Assembly (NCBI GenBank): GCA_937902105.1
Contig: CALGTP010000466.1
Coordinates: 1-40,751 of the forward strand
Length of the DNA: 40,751 nucleotides
Reading direction: 5' to 3'
DNA from: an uncultured Actinomycetes bacterium
GTDB taxonomy: Bacteria; Actinomycetota; Acidimicrobiia; Acidimicrobiales; Ilumatobacteraceae
The notes under the pieces are model-generated. The model was not told where the DNA came from. It was given only the letters and a program-made list of their open reading frames with translations, and did not search any database. Within the stretch, counting starts at the first letter, position 1. Each line of letters begins with the position of its first letter. Shown piece after piece: positions 15,556-21,424 of this stretch. The translations under genes were made by a program, and so were the position numbers.

Positions 15556-15912
15556 ATGGCCGACGCGCCCAACTTTTTTGAGACCGGAGTCCTCGTCGCG
15601 ATGGGGGGCGCGATAGGCCACGGCCTTTCCTGGCTCCTTCGATTCTTGAAGCTCCGGGCCGAGAAGGAGGAGCGGATCACGGACGAGACGTTCGAGTACG
15701 CCGGGATGATCCGGAAGGACATGGAGTCGCTGAAGTGCGAGATGACCCTCCTGCGCGAGGAGAACGCCATCATGCGGACGAAGGTCGCCGAGCTGTCCAT
15801 GAAGCTGGAGTCGCTGTACGAGAGGAACGTCGAGCTGACGTCGCGGGACAAGGCGTACAGGGCGCACATCGAGAAGTGCAAGGAGTTCCAGGCGGAGATC
15901 GGGAACGCATAG
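15556..15912 (+). CDS. Membrane-anchored coiled-coil protein (lysis accessory candidate)
   Basis: A 118-residue protein with a short N-terminal hydrophobic segment (about residues 10-30, TGVLVAMGGAIGHGLSWLL) followed by a long charged coiled coil (about 35-105, with heptad-like L/M/A spacing). It resembles inner-membrane spanin subunits or small phage holin-associated proteins in layout, but no outer-membrane lipoprotein partner is seen, so the spanin call is tentative. A GGGGG stretch before the ATG is one of the few SD-like sites among rightward genes. It is the last gene before a terminator. Confidence 0.6.
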   Translation: MADAPNFFETGVLVAMGGAIGHGLSWLLRFLKLRAEKEERITDETFEYAGMIRKDMESLKCEMTLLREENAIMRTKVAELSMKLESLYERNVELTSRDKAYRAHIEKCKEFQAEIGNA

Positions 15913-15921
15913 GGAAAAAAG

Positions 15922-15945
15922 TAGCCGTCCGAGACCGGACGGCTA
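15922..15945. terminator. Terminator between lysis cassette and leftward genes
   Basis: A perfect 10-bp stem TAGCCGTCCG / CGGACGGCTA with AGAC loop. On the minus strand it is followed by an A/T-rich CTTTTTTCCC, an adequate U-tract for leftward transcripts; on the plus strand TTGCGTTT follows. Confidence 0.8.
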
Positions 15946-15951
15946 TTGCGT

Positions 15952-16152
15952 TTAGCTTCCGCCGACGACGGCGACCAGCAGGGCGAAGAACAGGGCGAGC
16001 GTCGCGACGAGGACGAGCGGGTGGAGCCTTCGCTCCGGCTCCATCGGGCGCCTCCGAAGGTCGAACAGGCGCCTGCAGTTCTTGCACATGGCGATTTCCC
16101 TGGTTCCCACCAGAAGGCGGACCTTGCACGTCGGACAGTAGAGTCGGCTCAT
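15952..16152 (-). CDS. Zinc-ribbon membrane protein
   Basis: A 66-residue protein. A C-x2-C ... C-x2-C zinc ribbon (CPTC at about residue 6, CKNC at about 23) is followed by an Arg/Glu-rich stretch and a C-terminal membrane helix (LVLVATLALFFALLVAVVG). The start overlaps the stop of the upstream HNH-like gene by four bases (ATGA), indicating translational coupling. Probably a tail-anchored zinc ribbon on the cytoplasmic face. Function unknown. Confidence 0.65.
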   Translation of the reverse strand: MSRLYCPTCKVRLLVGTREIAMCKNCRRLFDLRRRPMEPERRLHPLVLVATLALFFALLVAVVGGS

Positions 16153-16412
16153 TTTTCCCTCCCCATGATGGAAAGACGCAGGGCGTACAGGGACTTGTAC
16201 GTCCAGTCGGTTCCGGGAACCATGATCGCGCCGAGGTACTCATGGACCTCCTCCACGGTCATGTTCACGAACATCGCGTGCCACATCGAATGCCACCGGC
16301 GGGGAAGGACGACGATGTTGTCCCTCGATCCGCCCCCGCGCGACCTGGGACGCACGTGGTGGCGGTCGTAGCGCACGTCCTCGTGGGACGCCTCGCGCTT
16401 CTTGCGGCTCAC
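16149..16412 (-). CDS. Short HNH-like protein
   Basis: An 87-residue protein. DRHHVRPRSRGG...NIVVLPRRWHSMWH follows the HNH order: HH pair, Asn in DNIV, and a His pair in the last helix (H-x3-H). There is no zinc-knuckle cysteine pair. It may nick or cut DNA, or aid packaging, as do other small phage HNH proteins; the family is otherwise very broad. The likely start is GTG at 16412, whose bases overlap the upstream stop (GTGA). Confidence 0.6.
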   Translation of the reverse strand: MSRKKREASHEDVRYDRHHVRPRSRGGGSRDNIVVLPRRWHSMWHAMFVNMTVEEVHEYLGAIMVPGTDWTYKSLYALRLSIMGREK

Positions 16413-16618
16413 TTGCGCGTCCGCCTGGGCGATCCGCGCGAGGCGAACTCCTCGGCGGTCGCGGTCCTGACCGTGACGACTCCCCTGAAGGAGTGCCCGT
16501 GCTCGTGGCCGTGCTCGTGGTGGAGGAAGACGAGCGCGTCGTCCCCCGTGGCCCCGACGGACCGGGTGAAGGATCCGCAGTTGTCGCAGGTTCCCTGGGC
16601 TGAAAAGGCTTCCATCAT
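16409..16618 (-). CDS. Small Cys/His-rich metal-binding-like protein
   Basis: A 69-residue protein with a C-x2-C pair near the N-terminus and a striking His/Glu-rich run (HHEHGHEHGHS), suggesting metal binding; the C-terminus is basic. Two adjacent ATGs (16618, 16615) follow an AAGGAGG Shine-Dalgarno. The first overlaps the upstream stop, while the second has the better SD spacing. Function unknown. Confidence 0.6.
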   Translation of the reverse strand: MMEAFSAQGTCDNCGSFTRSVGATGDDALVFLHHEHGHEHGHSFRGVVTVRTATAEEFASRGSPRRTRK

Positions 16619-16836
16619 TCCTCCTTCTTCTGGTAAGAGACGATCGGCAGTCCCGCCTGCGCCGCCTCCGCGAACGTGCGGAGCGGAATGGGCTTGTAGC
16701 ACCTGACCGTGGCCCCGTCCGCGCATCGCGGGCAGGAGGACAGGTATACGATCCTCATGTCGTCCGTGAGCAGCGCGAACGCCACGGGACACGGGAAATT
16801 GCAGTCCGGACAGGAAAGACCTATGGTCGTGGCCAT
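16615..16836 (-). CDS. Zinc-ribbon small protein with strong SD
   Basis: A 73-residue protein with two Cys pairs (CPDC at about residue 9 and CPRC at about 36), the usual two halves of a zinc ribbon. A perfect AAAGGAGGT Shine-Dalgarno precedes the ATG, unlike most rightward genes. It is the first gene of the transcript expected from the -10 at 16970-16978 and couples to the next gene through ATGATG. Function unknown. Confidence 0.7.
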   Translation of the reverse strand: MATTIGLSCPDCNFPCPVAFALLTDDMRIVYLSSCPRCADGATVRCYKPIPLRTFAEAAQAGLPIVSYQKKEE

Positions 16837-16969
16837 TGAGACCTCCTTTGGAGCGGGATTGCCCCCGTGGGTCGTCGGGCTTCTCCTGGCCGCCAGCTCC
16901 GGCTGACGAGCGCACCCGACGACCTGCGGGGACCGACTATCCTCCGATTGCCGTCGCTAATCTGTCTCC
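16837..16969. other. Non-coding leader region, nothing recognised
   Basis: This stretch lies between the first leftward zinc-ribbon gene and its candidate promoter. Apart from the SD next to 16836 I see no conserved ORF or strong hairpin. Confidence 0.4.
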
Positions 16970-16978
16970 ATTGTACCA
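16970..16978 (-). promoter_or_regulatory. Extended -10 promoter (leftward)
   Basis: TGG-TACAAT on the minus strand, directly below the terminator of the upstream operon. No -35 match is present at the right spacing, so the extended -10 carries the call. It would drive the four genes 16836 to 15952. Confidence 0.5.
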
Positions 16979-16985
16979 CGCTTAC

Positions 16986-17018
16986 AAAAAGGGACCCGGA
17001 CATTGCAAGTCGGGTCCC
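16986..17018 (-). terminator. Rho-independent terminator of leftward early operon
   Basis: GGGACCCG (16991-16998) pairs with CGGGTCCC (17011-17018). On the minus strand the stem is followed by TTTTT (16986-16990). It is placed just below RNA element A. Confidence 0.85.
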
Positions 17019-17040
17019 CGTGGACGGGTATGCGAGCCGC

Positions 17041-17253
17041 CCGTCCCGTCGTACACGTTACGAATATAATTTCCGTGGCTCCAACTGGTGTCCAGTTATT
17101 CCCCGGCTAGGGACACTCCGCGGTATGCGCTTTGCATTTCAATGGCGTTACCCATATCTTCAGCCGCTTTGTTATTTGCCGGGCTAGATGTTGCCTGCAC
17201 ATTGGAGCCTTTGGCAACCCACGGAAACTATATTCGTTTTTACGACGGGACGG
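17041..17253 (-). ncRNA. Structured RNA element A (clamped, branched, hammerhead-like core)
   Basis: Two long complementary blocks close this segment: 17041-17053 with 17241-17253 (13 bp) and 17060-17078 with 17219-17237 (19 bp). In the minus-strand RNA all 19 pairs form, one as G.U (17228/17069); in the plus strand that pair would be A/C, which supports the minus strand. Inside are CUCCAA/UUGGAG, CCCGGC/GCCGGG and GCGG/CCGC helices and hairpins AUGG/CCAU, AUGC/GCAU and CUGG/CCAG, all properly nested. It lies between a 45-residue ORF and the operon terminator. It has no ORF of its own. The same clamp recurs in elements B and C. The function is unknown. Confidence 0.75.
17120..17167 (-). ncRNA. 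Hammerhead-ribozyme-like three-way junction
   Basis: Read on the minus strand: stem I GCGG/CCGC, core CUGAAGA (17157-17163, fits CUGANGA), stem II hairpin AUGG-GUAACG-CCAU, GAAA (17137-17140), and stem III hairpin whose A-U closing pair is followed by A, then stem I. The order and connections are those of a type I hammerhead. Predicted cleavage is after A at 17124 (AUA triplet). Weak points: a U.U opposition where the 10.1-11.1 pair should be, short stems, and a non-optimal cleavage triplet. Confidence 0.45.
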
Positions 17254-17267
17254 ACGCCCGAGGGAGC

Positions 17268-17405
17268 TTACTGCTCCTCGGAAATCCTCAATCCCCTTGT
17301 CTTGTAAAAAATCTTTACGTTGGCCGACAGTCCCTTGCGCCATTCGTGGTCCAGCGCCGACCTCTTTCGCTTCTCCTTCTTCCTTCTCTGAAAGGCGTTC
17401 TTCAT
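17268..17405 (-). CDS. 45-residue highly basic protein between RNA elements
   Basis: The ORF begins MKNAFQRRKKEKRKRSALD (nearly all Arg/Lys in residues 7-15) and ends with RISEEQ. AGGAT before the ATG is a modest SD. The basic head suggests nucleic-acid binding, and it lies between structured RNA elements B (upstream) and A (downstream) in the same transcript; its stop codon is inside a strong hairpin (CCGAGG...CCTCGG) that leads into element A. It could be a partner protein of these RNAs. No family is recognised. Confidence 0.55.
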   Translation of the reverse strand: MKNAFQRRKKEKRKRSALDHEWRKGLSANVKIFYKTRGLRISEEQ

Positions 17406-17516
17406 ATCCTGGGTGGTTATTCCCGCTTCACCTATGCTTTTGTTACGAATTATGAGGTTGCGCCGTGGGACTGGTGAAGACCAAACGGACTTGTTTTTTC
17501 GGGTGCTTTTTTACGC
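17406..17516. other. Spacer between RNA element B and basic ORF, nothing coding recognised
   Basis: It contains A/T-rich runs (TTTTTT near 17493 and 17505) and no convincing ORF, promoter or terminator. It is probably the 5' leader of the 45-residue ORF. Confidence 0.35.
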
Positions 17517-17643
17517 CCGTCCCGTCGAGTATTAGCACAATGATGTCCTAGGAACATTGCAGCCAATGAGAGTCGAACTCATGTCTCCCGCATTTTTACG
17601 GGTGTCCTGCCACTAGACGATGGTTCAATACTCGACGGGACGG
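17517..17643 (-). ncRNA. Structured RNA element B with tRNA-like domain
   Basis: It is closed by a perfect 17-bp helix (17517-17533 with 17627-17643) sharing the CCGUCCCGUCG/CGACGGGACGG clamp of element A. Inside (about 17562-17624) is a tRNA-like domain: D-arm GUC-UAGUGGCAG-GAC and T-arm AUGAG-UUCGACU-CUCAU are textbook, but the anticodon arm CCCGU-AAAAAU-GCGGG has a six-base loop without U33. The 7-bp acceptor stem has several mismatches and no CCA. A CAAUG/CAUUG hairpin follows. Like A, it is preceded by a CCGAGG/CCUCGG hairpin. It is more likely a tRNA mimic or degenerate tRNA than a decoding tRNA. Confidence 0.65.
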
Positions 17644-17646
17644 ACG

Positions 17647-17665
17647 CCCGAGGGGGTTCCTCGGG
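17647..17665 (-). promoter_or_regulatory. Hairpin leading into RNA element B
   Basis: CCCGAGG/CCTCGGG stem, extended by CGGAC/GTCCG. The 3' part runs straight into the clamp of element B. Element A has an equivalent hairpin overlapping the stop of the 45-residue ORF, so hairpin plus clamp is a repeated unit. Confidence 0.55.
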
Positions 17666-17716
17666 GGTGTCCGCCTATATGCGGTGGAAGGAACGAAGGA
17701 ACTGTCAAGGATTATA

Positions 17717-17908
17717 TCACTTCTCCGTGATGTCCGCTCCCATGAAGTACCAGTGGCCGCACTGGAAGCATGAGATCGGATCGTCCCATTCCTTCATGTA
17801 CTCGTGTCCCGAGTTGCAGTTCCAGCAGGAACGAAGCGACCATTCATTCTTCTCAATCTTCCGCCTCGCCGCCTCGCGGAGCGTACCAAGCTCGATTTCT
17901 TTCTTCAT
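17717..17908 (-). CDS. Zinc-ribbon small protein
   Basis: A 63-residue protein with a charged helix (residues 1-25), then CWNC and CFQC pairs about 20 residues apart with an aromatic residue after each pair (as in zinc ribbons). It starts in cctATG. It is part of the leftward early block, seven bases below the membrane protein gene 17915-18163. Probably a nucleic-acid or protein adaptor; no named family. Confidence 0.65.
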   Translation of the reverse strand: MKKEIELGTLREAARRKIEKNEWSLRSCWNCNSGHEYMKEWDDPISCFQCGHWYFMGADITEK

Positions 17909-17914
17909 AGGCCA

Positions 17915-18163
17915 TCACGCCTCAAGGATGGCGATAATGCCGACGAACAGGACGGCGAGGAGCCAGATGGAGGACCAGATCACGACCTGCGCGACCACGG
18001 AGTGGAAGAGGATCGTGAACGAGCGCGTCCAGAAGTTCTCGGAGTGCACGCCGGTCGAGTTCAGGCGTCGCTCGATTTTGTAAAGGCGGGCGTCGAAGTT
18101 AGCGTCCCGCCTCATGTCCTCCGCCTGAAGCGCGTCTTCCATTGTGTTGATTCCTCGGGACAT
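17915..18163 (-). CDS. Tail-anchored membrane protein
   Basis: An 82-residue protein with a charged, helical N-terminal two-thirds and one C-terminal hydrophobic helix (VVIWSSIWLLAVLFVGIIAI), ending almost immediately after it. The soluble part would stay in the cytoplasm. It lies between a zinc-ribbon gene and a gene of unknown function in the early block. It may act on host membrane processes; no family is recognised. Confidence 0.6.
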   Translation of the reverse strand: MSRGINTMEDALQAEDMRRDANFDARLYKIERRLNSTGVHSENFWTRSFTILFHSVVAQVVIWSSIWLLAVLFVGIIAILEA

Positions 18164-18174
18164 AGGATTGTTGG

Positions 18175-18612
18175 TTATTTGTTTAACGCTTTCATCACGA
18201 CCGCCTTGTCCGCGTCGGGGAGCGAGGCGATGACCTGCTCGACGGTGCGGGGAGGGACGTCGTTGGGGGTGCGGTGGGCGGTGATGTCACCTTGCTCAAA
18301 AAACCAGCAACTGTTGTCGAAGTTATTATTTCTTACGGATAAGATTTTCCATTTTCGTTCAAGCCAGAAGAACCCATATACTTGATACCAAACTTTGTCG
18401 TACTGCACCTCATCCCCGATGGCGATCCCCCTGCCCTCGAAGCTGAGCGGGGTCAGCTCGGAGACGTCGGAGCGGCTGAAGTGCGTCCAACCTGATTTGT
18501 CCTCGGCCCACAGACAGATTGTATCAAGGTAAGTAGCCTCCGACCTCAGTTCTAATTCCTTTCCACGGCAACGGAATCTTCTCGGCCTGCTCACGATCTC
18601 GTCGAATGTCAT
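18175..18612 (-). CDS. Early protein of unknown function
   Basis: A 145-residue soluble protein with no membrane segment and only scattered cysteines. The middle (about residues 55-95) is aromatic and beta-like (DEVQYDKVWYQVYGFFWLERKW), and the C-terminus is helical (TVEQVIASLPDADKAVVMKAL). The DNA here is slightly more A/T-rich than its neighbours. It starts in cctATG within the leftward block. No function assigned. Confidence 0.6.
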   Translation of the reverse strand: MTFDEIVSRPRRFRCRGKELELRSEATYLDTICLWAEDKSGWTHFSRSDVSELTPLSFEGRGIAIGDEVQYDKVWYQVYGFFWLERKWKILSVRNNNFDNSCWFFEQGDITAHRTPNDVPPRTVEQVIASLPDADKAVVMKALNK

Positions 18613-18639
18613 AGGGGTTGGGTTAGGTGTCGATCAGCC

Positions 18640-18876
18640 TCACAGCCACATCCAGCACAGCGCCATTACGATGCCGACGAGGACGACGGCCCAGGCGGGA
18701 GGGTAGGGCGACGGGGGCCTTGGCTTCTCGAACGAGTCGGACCAGTAGGAGGAGCGAGTCTCCGCGTTCACGGCGTCGCACGCTTTGTCACAATTCAAGC
18801 AGACCCAATAGTGCGTCATGCCTTCTCCGCCGACCGTGACGAGCGCGGAGCAGCAGAGGGAGTAGTTGGCGGTCAT
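18640..18876 (-). CDS. Zinc-binding membrane protein next to methyltransferase
   Basis: A 78-residue protein. The N-terminus MTANYSLCCSA resembles the first residues of the methyltransferase gene just upstream (MPTANYSIVSG), suggesting local duplication of the start region. CLNC gives a Cys pair, and a Pro-rich linker leads to a C-terminal membrane helix (AWAVVLVGIVMALCWMWL). Its start overlaps the methyltransferase stop by four bases. Function unknown. Confidence 0.6.
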   Translation of the reverse strand: MTANYSLCCSALVTVGGEGMTHYWVCLNCDKACDAVNAETRSSYWSDSFEKPRPPSPYPPAWAVVLVGIVMALCWMWL

Positions 18877-19784
18877 AGGGCTATTTTGTTCTCAATGACG
18901 ACATCCTCGATACGCTTTCTCGCTATCTCACAGTAGTCATGGTTGAGGTCTATTCCAACGGAGTTCCTTCCGAGACGCTTTGCGACGGCGAGGGTCGTAC
19001 CGCTTCCCATGAAGGGGTCGAGGACGGTTCCGCCTGAGGGACAACCAGCAAGGATGCAAGGTTCCACCAGCTTCTCAGGGAACGTGGCAAAGTGGGCTCC
19101 CTTGAACGGCCGCGTGCTTATCGTCCATACGGAACGCTTGTTCCGCATGGGAGCGACGGGTACCGTCATGTCACTGCCCGAGTCATTCCGACTTGCGTCA
19201 ACCTTTAGATTTCCTCCTGGGATACGGCCTACGGATACCGCAGGTTCCTTCACGGCCTCGTTGTCGTAGTAATACGACTGCGACTTGGAAAGAAGGAACA
19301 CATACTCATGGCTCTTGGTACACCTGTCCGTCACGCTCTCCGGCATCGCGTTCGGCTTGACCCAGATGATGTCCTGTCGGAGATACCAGCCGTCCGCCTG
19401 CAATGCGAACGCGACACGCCACGGGATGCCGATGAGATCCTTCGACTTGAGACCGACTGGTTTGTTGTATCGGGGACCCGTGACCCCTATCGCGGCCTTA
19501 TTGTCAGAATGCCCTCCATGACCTCCCCCGGCATAACTGTCACCTAAGTTCAGCCACAGCGTCCCGTCGTCTCTTAGCACCCTCCTCGCCTCGTGGAACA
19601 CAGCGACCAACAACGCGACGTACTCGTCAGGAGTCTGTTCCAATCCCATTTGACCGTCCACGCCGTAGTCGCGCAGGCCGAAGTACGGCGGGGATGTGAC
19701 GCAGCAGTTCACGGAGCCTTCCGCCATCTTCCGCATCTCCTCAAGGCAGTCTCCGCTTACGATGGAGTAGTTGGCGGTGGGCAT
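18873..19784 (-). CDS. Beta-class DNA methyltransferase (N4-cytosine or N6-adenine)
   Basis: A 303-residue enzyme. Motif IV TSPPY (about residues 30-34) comes first and the SAM-binding motif DPFMGSGTT (about 258-266) comes last, the beta-class order. SPPY is commonest in N4-cytosine enzymes, but N6-adenine cannot be excluded. It probably protects phage DNA from host restriction; no cognate nuclease lies beside it. Thirty-six bases of the N-terminal coding region (19720-19755) are identical to 27850-27885 in the second methyltransferase. The start is the ATG in agtATG. Confidence 0.85.
   Translation of the reverse strand: MPTANYSIVSGDCLEEMRKMAEGSVNCCVTSPPYFGLRDYGVDGQMGLEQTPDEYVALLVAVFHEARRVLRDDGTLWLNLGDSYAGGGHGGHSDNKAAIGVTGPRYNKPVGLKSKDLIGIPWRVAFALQADGWYLRQDIIWVKPNAMPESVTDRCTKSHEYVFLLSKSQSYYYDNEAVKEPAVSVGRIPGGNLKVDASRNDSGSDMTVPVAPMRNKRSVWTISTRPFKGAHFATFPEKLVEPCILAGCPSGGTVLDPFMGSGTTLAVAKRLGRNSVGIDLNHDYCEIARKRIEDVVIENKIAL
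19720..19755 (-). repeat. 36-bp exact repeat shared by the two methyltransferase genes
   Basis: The reverse complement of this stretch equals 27850-27885. Both encode DCLEEMRKMA near the N-terminus. Identity at synonymous positions suggests recent gene conversion or recombination. Confidence 0.88.
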
Positions 19785-19786
19785 AC

Positions 19787-19918
19787 TCAGGACTTGAAGT
19801 TATAGATATAGCAACGGATGCAATGGTCTTCCTTCGGGCCGAAGGTGAGGCGGGTCTTCTTCTTGCATCGGACGCAGATTTTCTTCGCAGGCTCGGGAGC
19901 CTTCTTTTTCGCCCTCAT
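19787..19918 (-). CDS. Mini zinc-ribbon protein
   Basis: A 43-residue protein: a basic head (MRAKKKAPEPAKKI), then CVRC and CIRC pairs 17 residues apart. This is a complete minimal zinc ribbon. Its ATG overlaps the stop of the upstream gene by four bases. A longer upstream start lies in the neighbouring gene and is rejected. Probably binds nucleic acid; no family assigned. Confidence 0.6.
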   Translation of the reverse strand: MRAKKKAPEPAKKICVRCKKKTRLTFGPKEDHCIRCYIYNFKS

Positions 19919-20118
19919 ACCTTGTCCCAGCCGGTATGCTCCATGAGGAACCGGCACTCCGCGTCCGCCTTCCCTATGAGCAGGTGCCGCAGGTAGTGCG
20001 ACTCCGTGGCGTAAGCCTCGGCCATCAGCCTCGCTATCGTCGTCCTCGCGTGGTACGCCTTCCGCGCCCTCGCCCTCGTTATCGGGTATCCCATCCACCT
20101 CCTGAGCGTCTCGATCAT
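19915..20118 (-). CDS. Small basic helical protein, early
   Basis: A 67-residue protein beginning MIETLRRWMGYPITRARARK; Arg-rich first half, helical second half, no cysteine cluster and no membrane segment. Start and stop both overlap neighbours by four bases (ATGA), so it is translated in a chain between the RusA-like and the mini zinc-ribbon genes. Function unknown. Confidence 0.6.
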   Translation of the reverse strand: MIETLRRWMGYPITRARARKAYHARTTIARLMAEAYATESHYLRHLLIGKADAECRFLMEHTGWDKV

Positions 20119-20471
20119 AGTATGAGGATTACGGTCTTGTTCTTCCTCTTCGTGTCGCACCTCGCGGAATGTAGCACCACGCACCTGACGTACTCCGGCG
20201 AGTCGTCCGGGAGCCAGCCTCCCCCCACCAGCGCGTCCAGGGCGAACTTGGCGGAGATCACGGAGTTGTCGCAGTCCCTCTCGGGGCAGGAGAACTGGGT
20301 CACGTCCAGCGTTATCGGGTACGGGAGCGGGCGGGGAATCCCTGCCTCCCTGAACGCCCCGAGGAACAGCCCGTGCCACTCGTCGGCGTATTCCTTCCGC
20401 TTCCGGTAGTGCATCCCCGCGTAGAACTTGTTCAGCGACGGGGGGAGGCTTGGGACTTCGACGCGGTACAT
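20115..20471 (-). CDS. rusA-like: RusA-like Holliday-junction resolvase
   Basis: A 118-residue protein. PSLNKFYAGMHYRKRKEYA near the N-terminus and the D-x-D-N block (ERDCDNSVISAKFALDAL) with a following DD (LPDDSPEYV) match RusA, whose three aspartates bind the catalytic metal. RusA-type enzymes cut four-way junctions made during phage recombination and resolve DNA before packaging. Length is normal for the family. It is close to the ERF annealase gene, a common phage recombination pairing. Confidence 0.8.
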   Translation of the reverse strand: MYRVEVPSLPPSLNKFYAGMHYRKRKEYADEWHGLFLGAFREAGIPRPLPYPITLDVTQFSCPERDCDNSVISAKFALDALVGGGWLPDDSPEYVRCVVLHSARCDTKRKNKTVILIL

Positions 20472-20472
20472 G

Positions 20473-20808
20473 CTACTTGGAAAACTGGCGGTAGCAGGCG
20501 TCCTCTGCGGTCTTCTTGTTTCCCGCCGCCTTGTCCCAGTTGTACGTCGATCCCCTGTACGATCCGTCGGCGTTCTCGGTCATGTTCAGCTTGATCCAGG
20601 CCCAGTATGCGGTGTCGGCTGAGTCCAGGCAGTACGCCAGCATGAGCTTCTGCTCGTTGGCAAATTCGATCCCCTGCTGGCGTACGTTTTCCGCCAGGTT
20701 CATCTCGGCCCTCGGCTGGGCGACCATGCCCTGGTAGAGCACGAAAGCGAACGAGAGGGCGACGATCCCTACTATGGCGATTGCGATTCTTTTCGTAGTG
20801 TCGTTCAT
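20473..20808 (-). CDS. Membrane-anchored or secreted small protein
   Basis: A 111-residue protein with an N-terminal hydrophobic segment (IAIAIVGIVALSFAFVLYQG) preceded by a short charged head: a signal anchor. The rest is soluble with two cysteines (YCLD..., DACYRQF) that could form a disulfide outside the membrane. It could modify the envelope, for example in superinfection exclusion, but nothing proves that. Confidence 0.6.
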   Translation of the reverse strand: MNDTTKRIAIAIVGIVALSFAFVLYQGMVAQPRAEMNLAENVRQQGIEFANEQKLMLAYCLDSADTAYWAWIKLNMTENADGSYRGSTYNWDKAAGNKKTAEDACYRQFSK

Positions 20809-20814
20809 ATCTTT

Positions 20815-21147
20815 TCAATAGAGGTTTCTAGATTCCTCGGAAAGGAACGCCCCGGCCTTCTTGAGGGACCTGATCATTTCCTCTGTGGACTTCAGCGCGG
20901 CGCACATCCGAAGCTCGGCGATCCCGGCGTCGGACACGCTGGCGAGCGCCTTGGCCGCCGAGGAGGTCTGTCCGTCGCGGATCAGCGAAGCCTCGTACTG
21001 CCCCCTCGCTATCCGCGCCTCCGTGGCCTTGCCGTGGCACTCCGCGTACGCCGCCGACAGCCAGACCATGTATTCCATCACCTTCCTCGGGGTCATTACC
21101 TCGGGCGACTTCATCTCGGCTACGATCAGGTCGAACGTCGTCTCCAT
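20815..21147 (-). CDS. Helical early protein, unknown
   Basis: A 110-residue, almost entirely helical, mildly acidic protein beginning METTFDLIVAEMK; no membrane segment. In phage recombination loci a small helical protein of this kind often sits near ERF and HNH genes, but no family is recognised. Its start overlaps the end of the HNH-like gene by 22 bases. The longer upstream start (21321) is inside the HNH gene. Confidence 0.6.
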   Translation of the reverse strand: METTFDLIVAEMKSPEVMTPRKVMEYMVWLSAAYAECHGKATEARIARGQYEASLIRDGQTSSAAKALASVSDAGIAELRMCAALKSTEEMIRSLKKAGAFLSEESRNLY

Positions 21148-21338
21148 AGGGTCTGCATCATTTTGTAAAACTTGTCCGAGCGTTCCGTGGCCACGTGGCA
21201 CGGGACGCACAGGGGCATCTTGTTCGACTCGTCGTCGATCCTGTCCGGGCTGGTGCTCCGCTTCTCGACGTGGTGGAGGTGGATCGGCTCGACGGACTCC
21301 ATCGTCCCGCAGTACCAGCATTCCCTGTCCTGTCTCAT
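21126..21338 (-). CDS. HNH endonuclease-like protein starting right after tRNA-Arg
   Basis: A 70-residue protein with CWYCG, then IHLHHV, then CVPCH-x4-E: two Cys pairs framing HNH histidines, as in compact zinc-containing HNH nucleases. Probable nicking or cutting enzyme or homing-type element. The ATG lies two bases after the encoded CCA end of the tRNA, so 3'-end cleavage of the tRNA would leave an mRNA beginning almost at the start codon. Confidence 0.7.
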   Translation of the reverse strand: MRQDRECWYCGTMESVEPIHLHHVEKRSTSPDRIDDESNKMPLCVPCHVATERSDKFYKMMQTLWRRRST

Positions 21339-21340
21339 AT

Positions 21341-21415
21341 TGGTGGCCGGAGATGGAATCGAACCATCGTTACGTCTTTAGGAAAGACGGGCACTATCCT
21401 CTGTACTATCCGGCC
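21341..21415 (-). tRNA. tRNA-Arg (anticodon CCU)
   Basis: The acceptor GGCCGGA/TCCGGCC is perfectly paired and followed by A and an encoded CCA. D-arm GTAC/GTGC, anticodon stem CGTCT/AGACG with loop TTCCTAA (anticodon CCT) and T-arm GATGG-TTCGATT-CCATC are all canonical. It reads AGG, an arginine codon used very often in this phage. It is embedded in the leftward early operon just upstream of the HNH gene and just below clamped element C. Confidence 0.93.
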
Positions 21416-21424
21416 TGGGGTTCC

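Noticed and set aside
17041..17253. Element A as a group I intron or tmRNA
   Set aside because: I could not find the group I core (P3-P7 pairing) or the tmRNA tRNA-like ends with a tag ORF; flanks do not join into a gene.
17041..17643. Clamped segments as MITE-type inverted-repeat transposons
   Set aside because: No target-site duplications, interiors differ, and the strand-specific G.U pair favours RNA structure. Not fully excluded.
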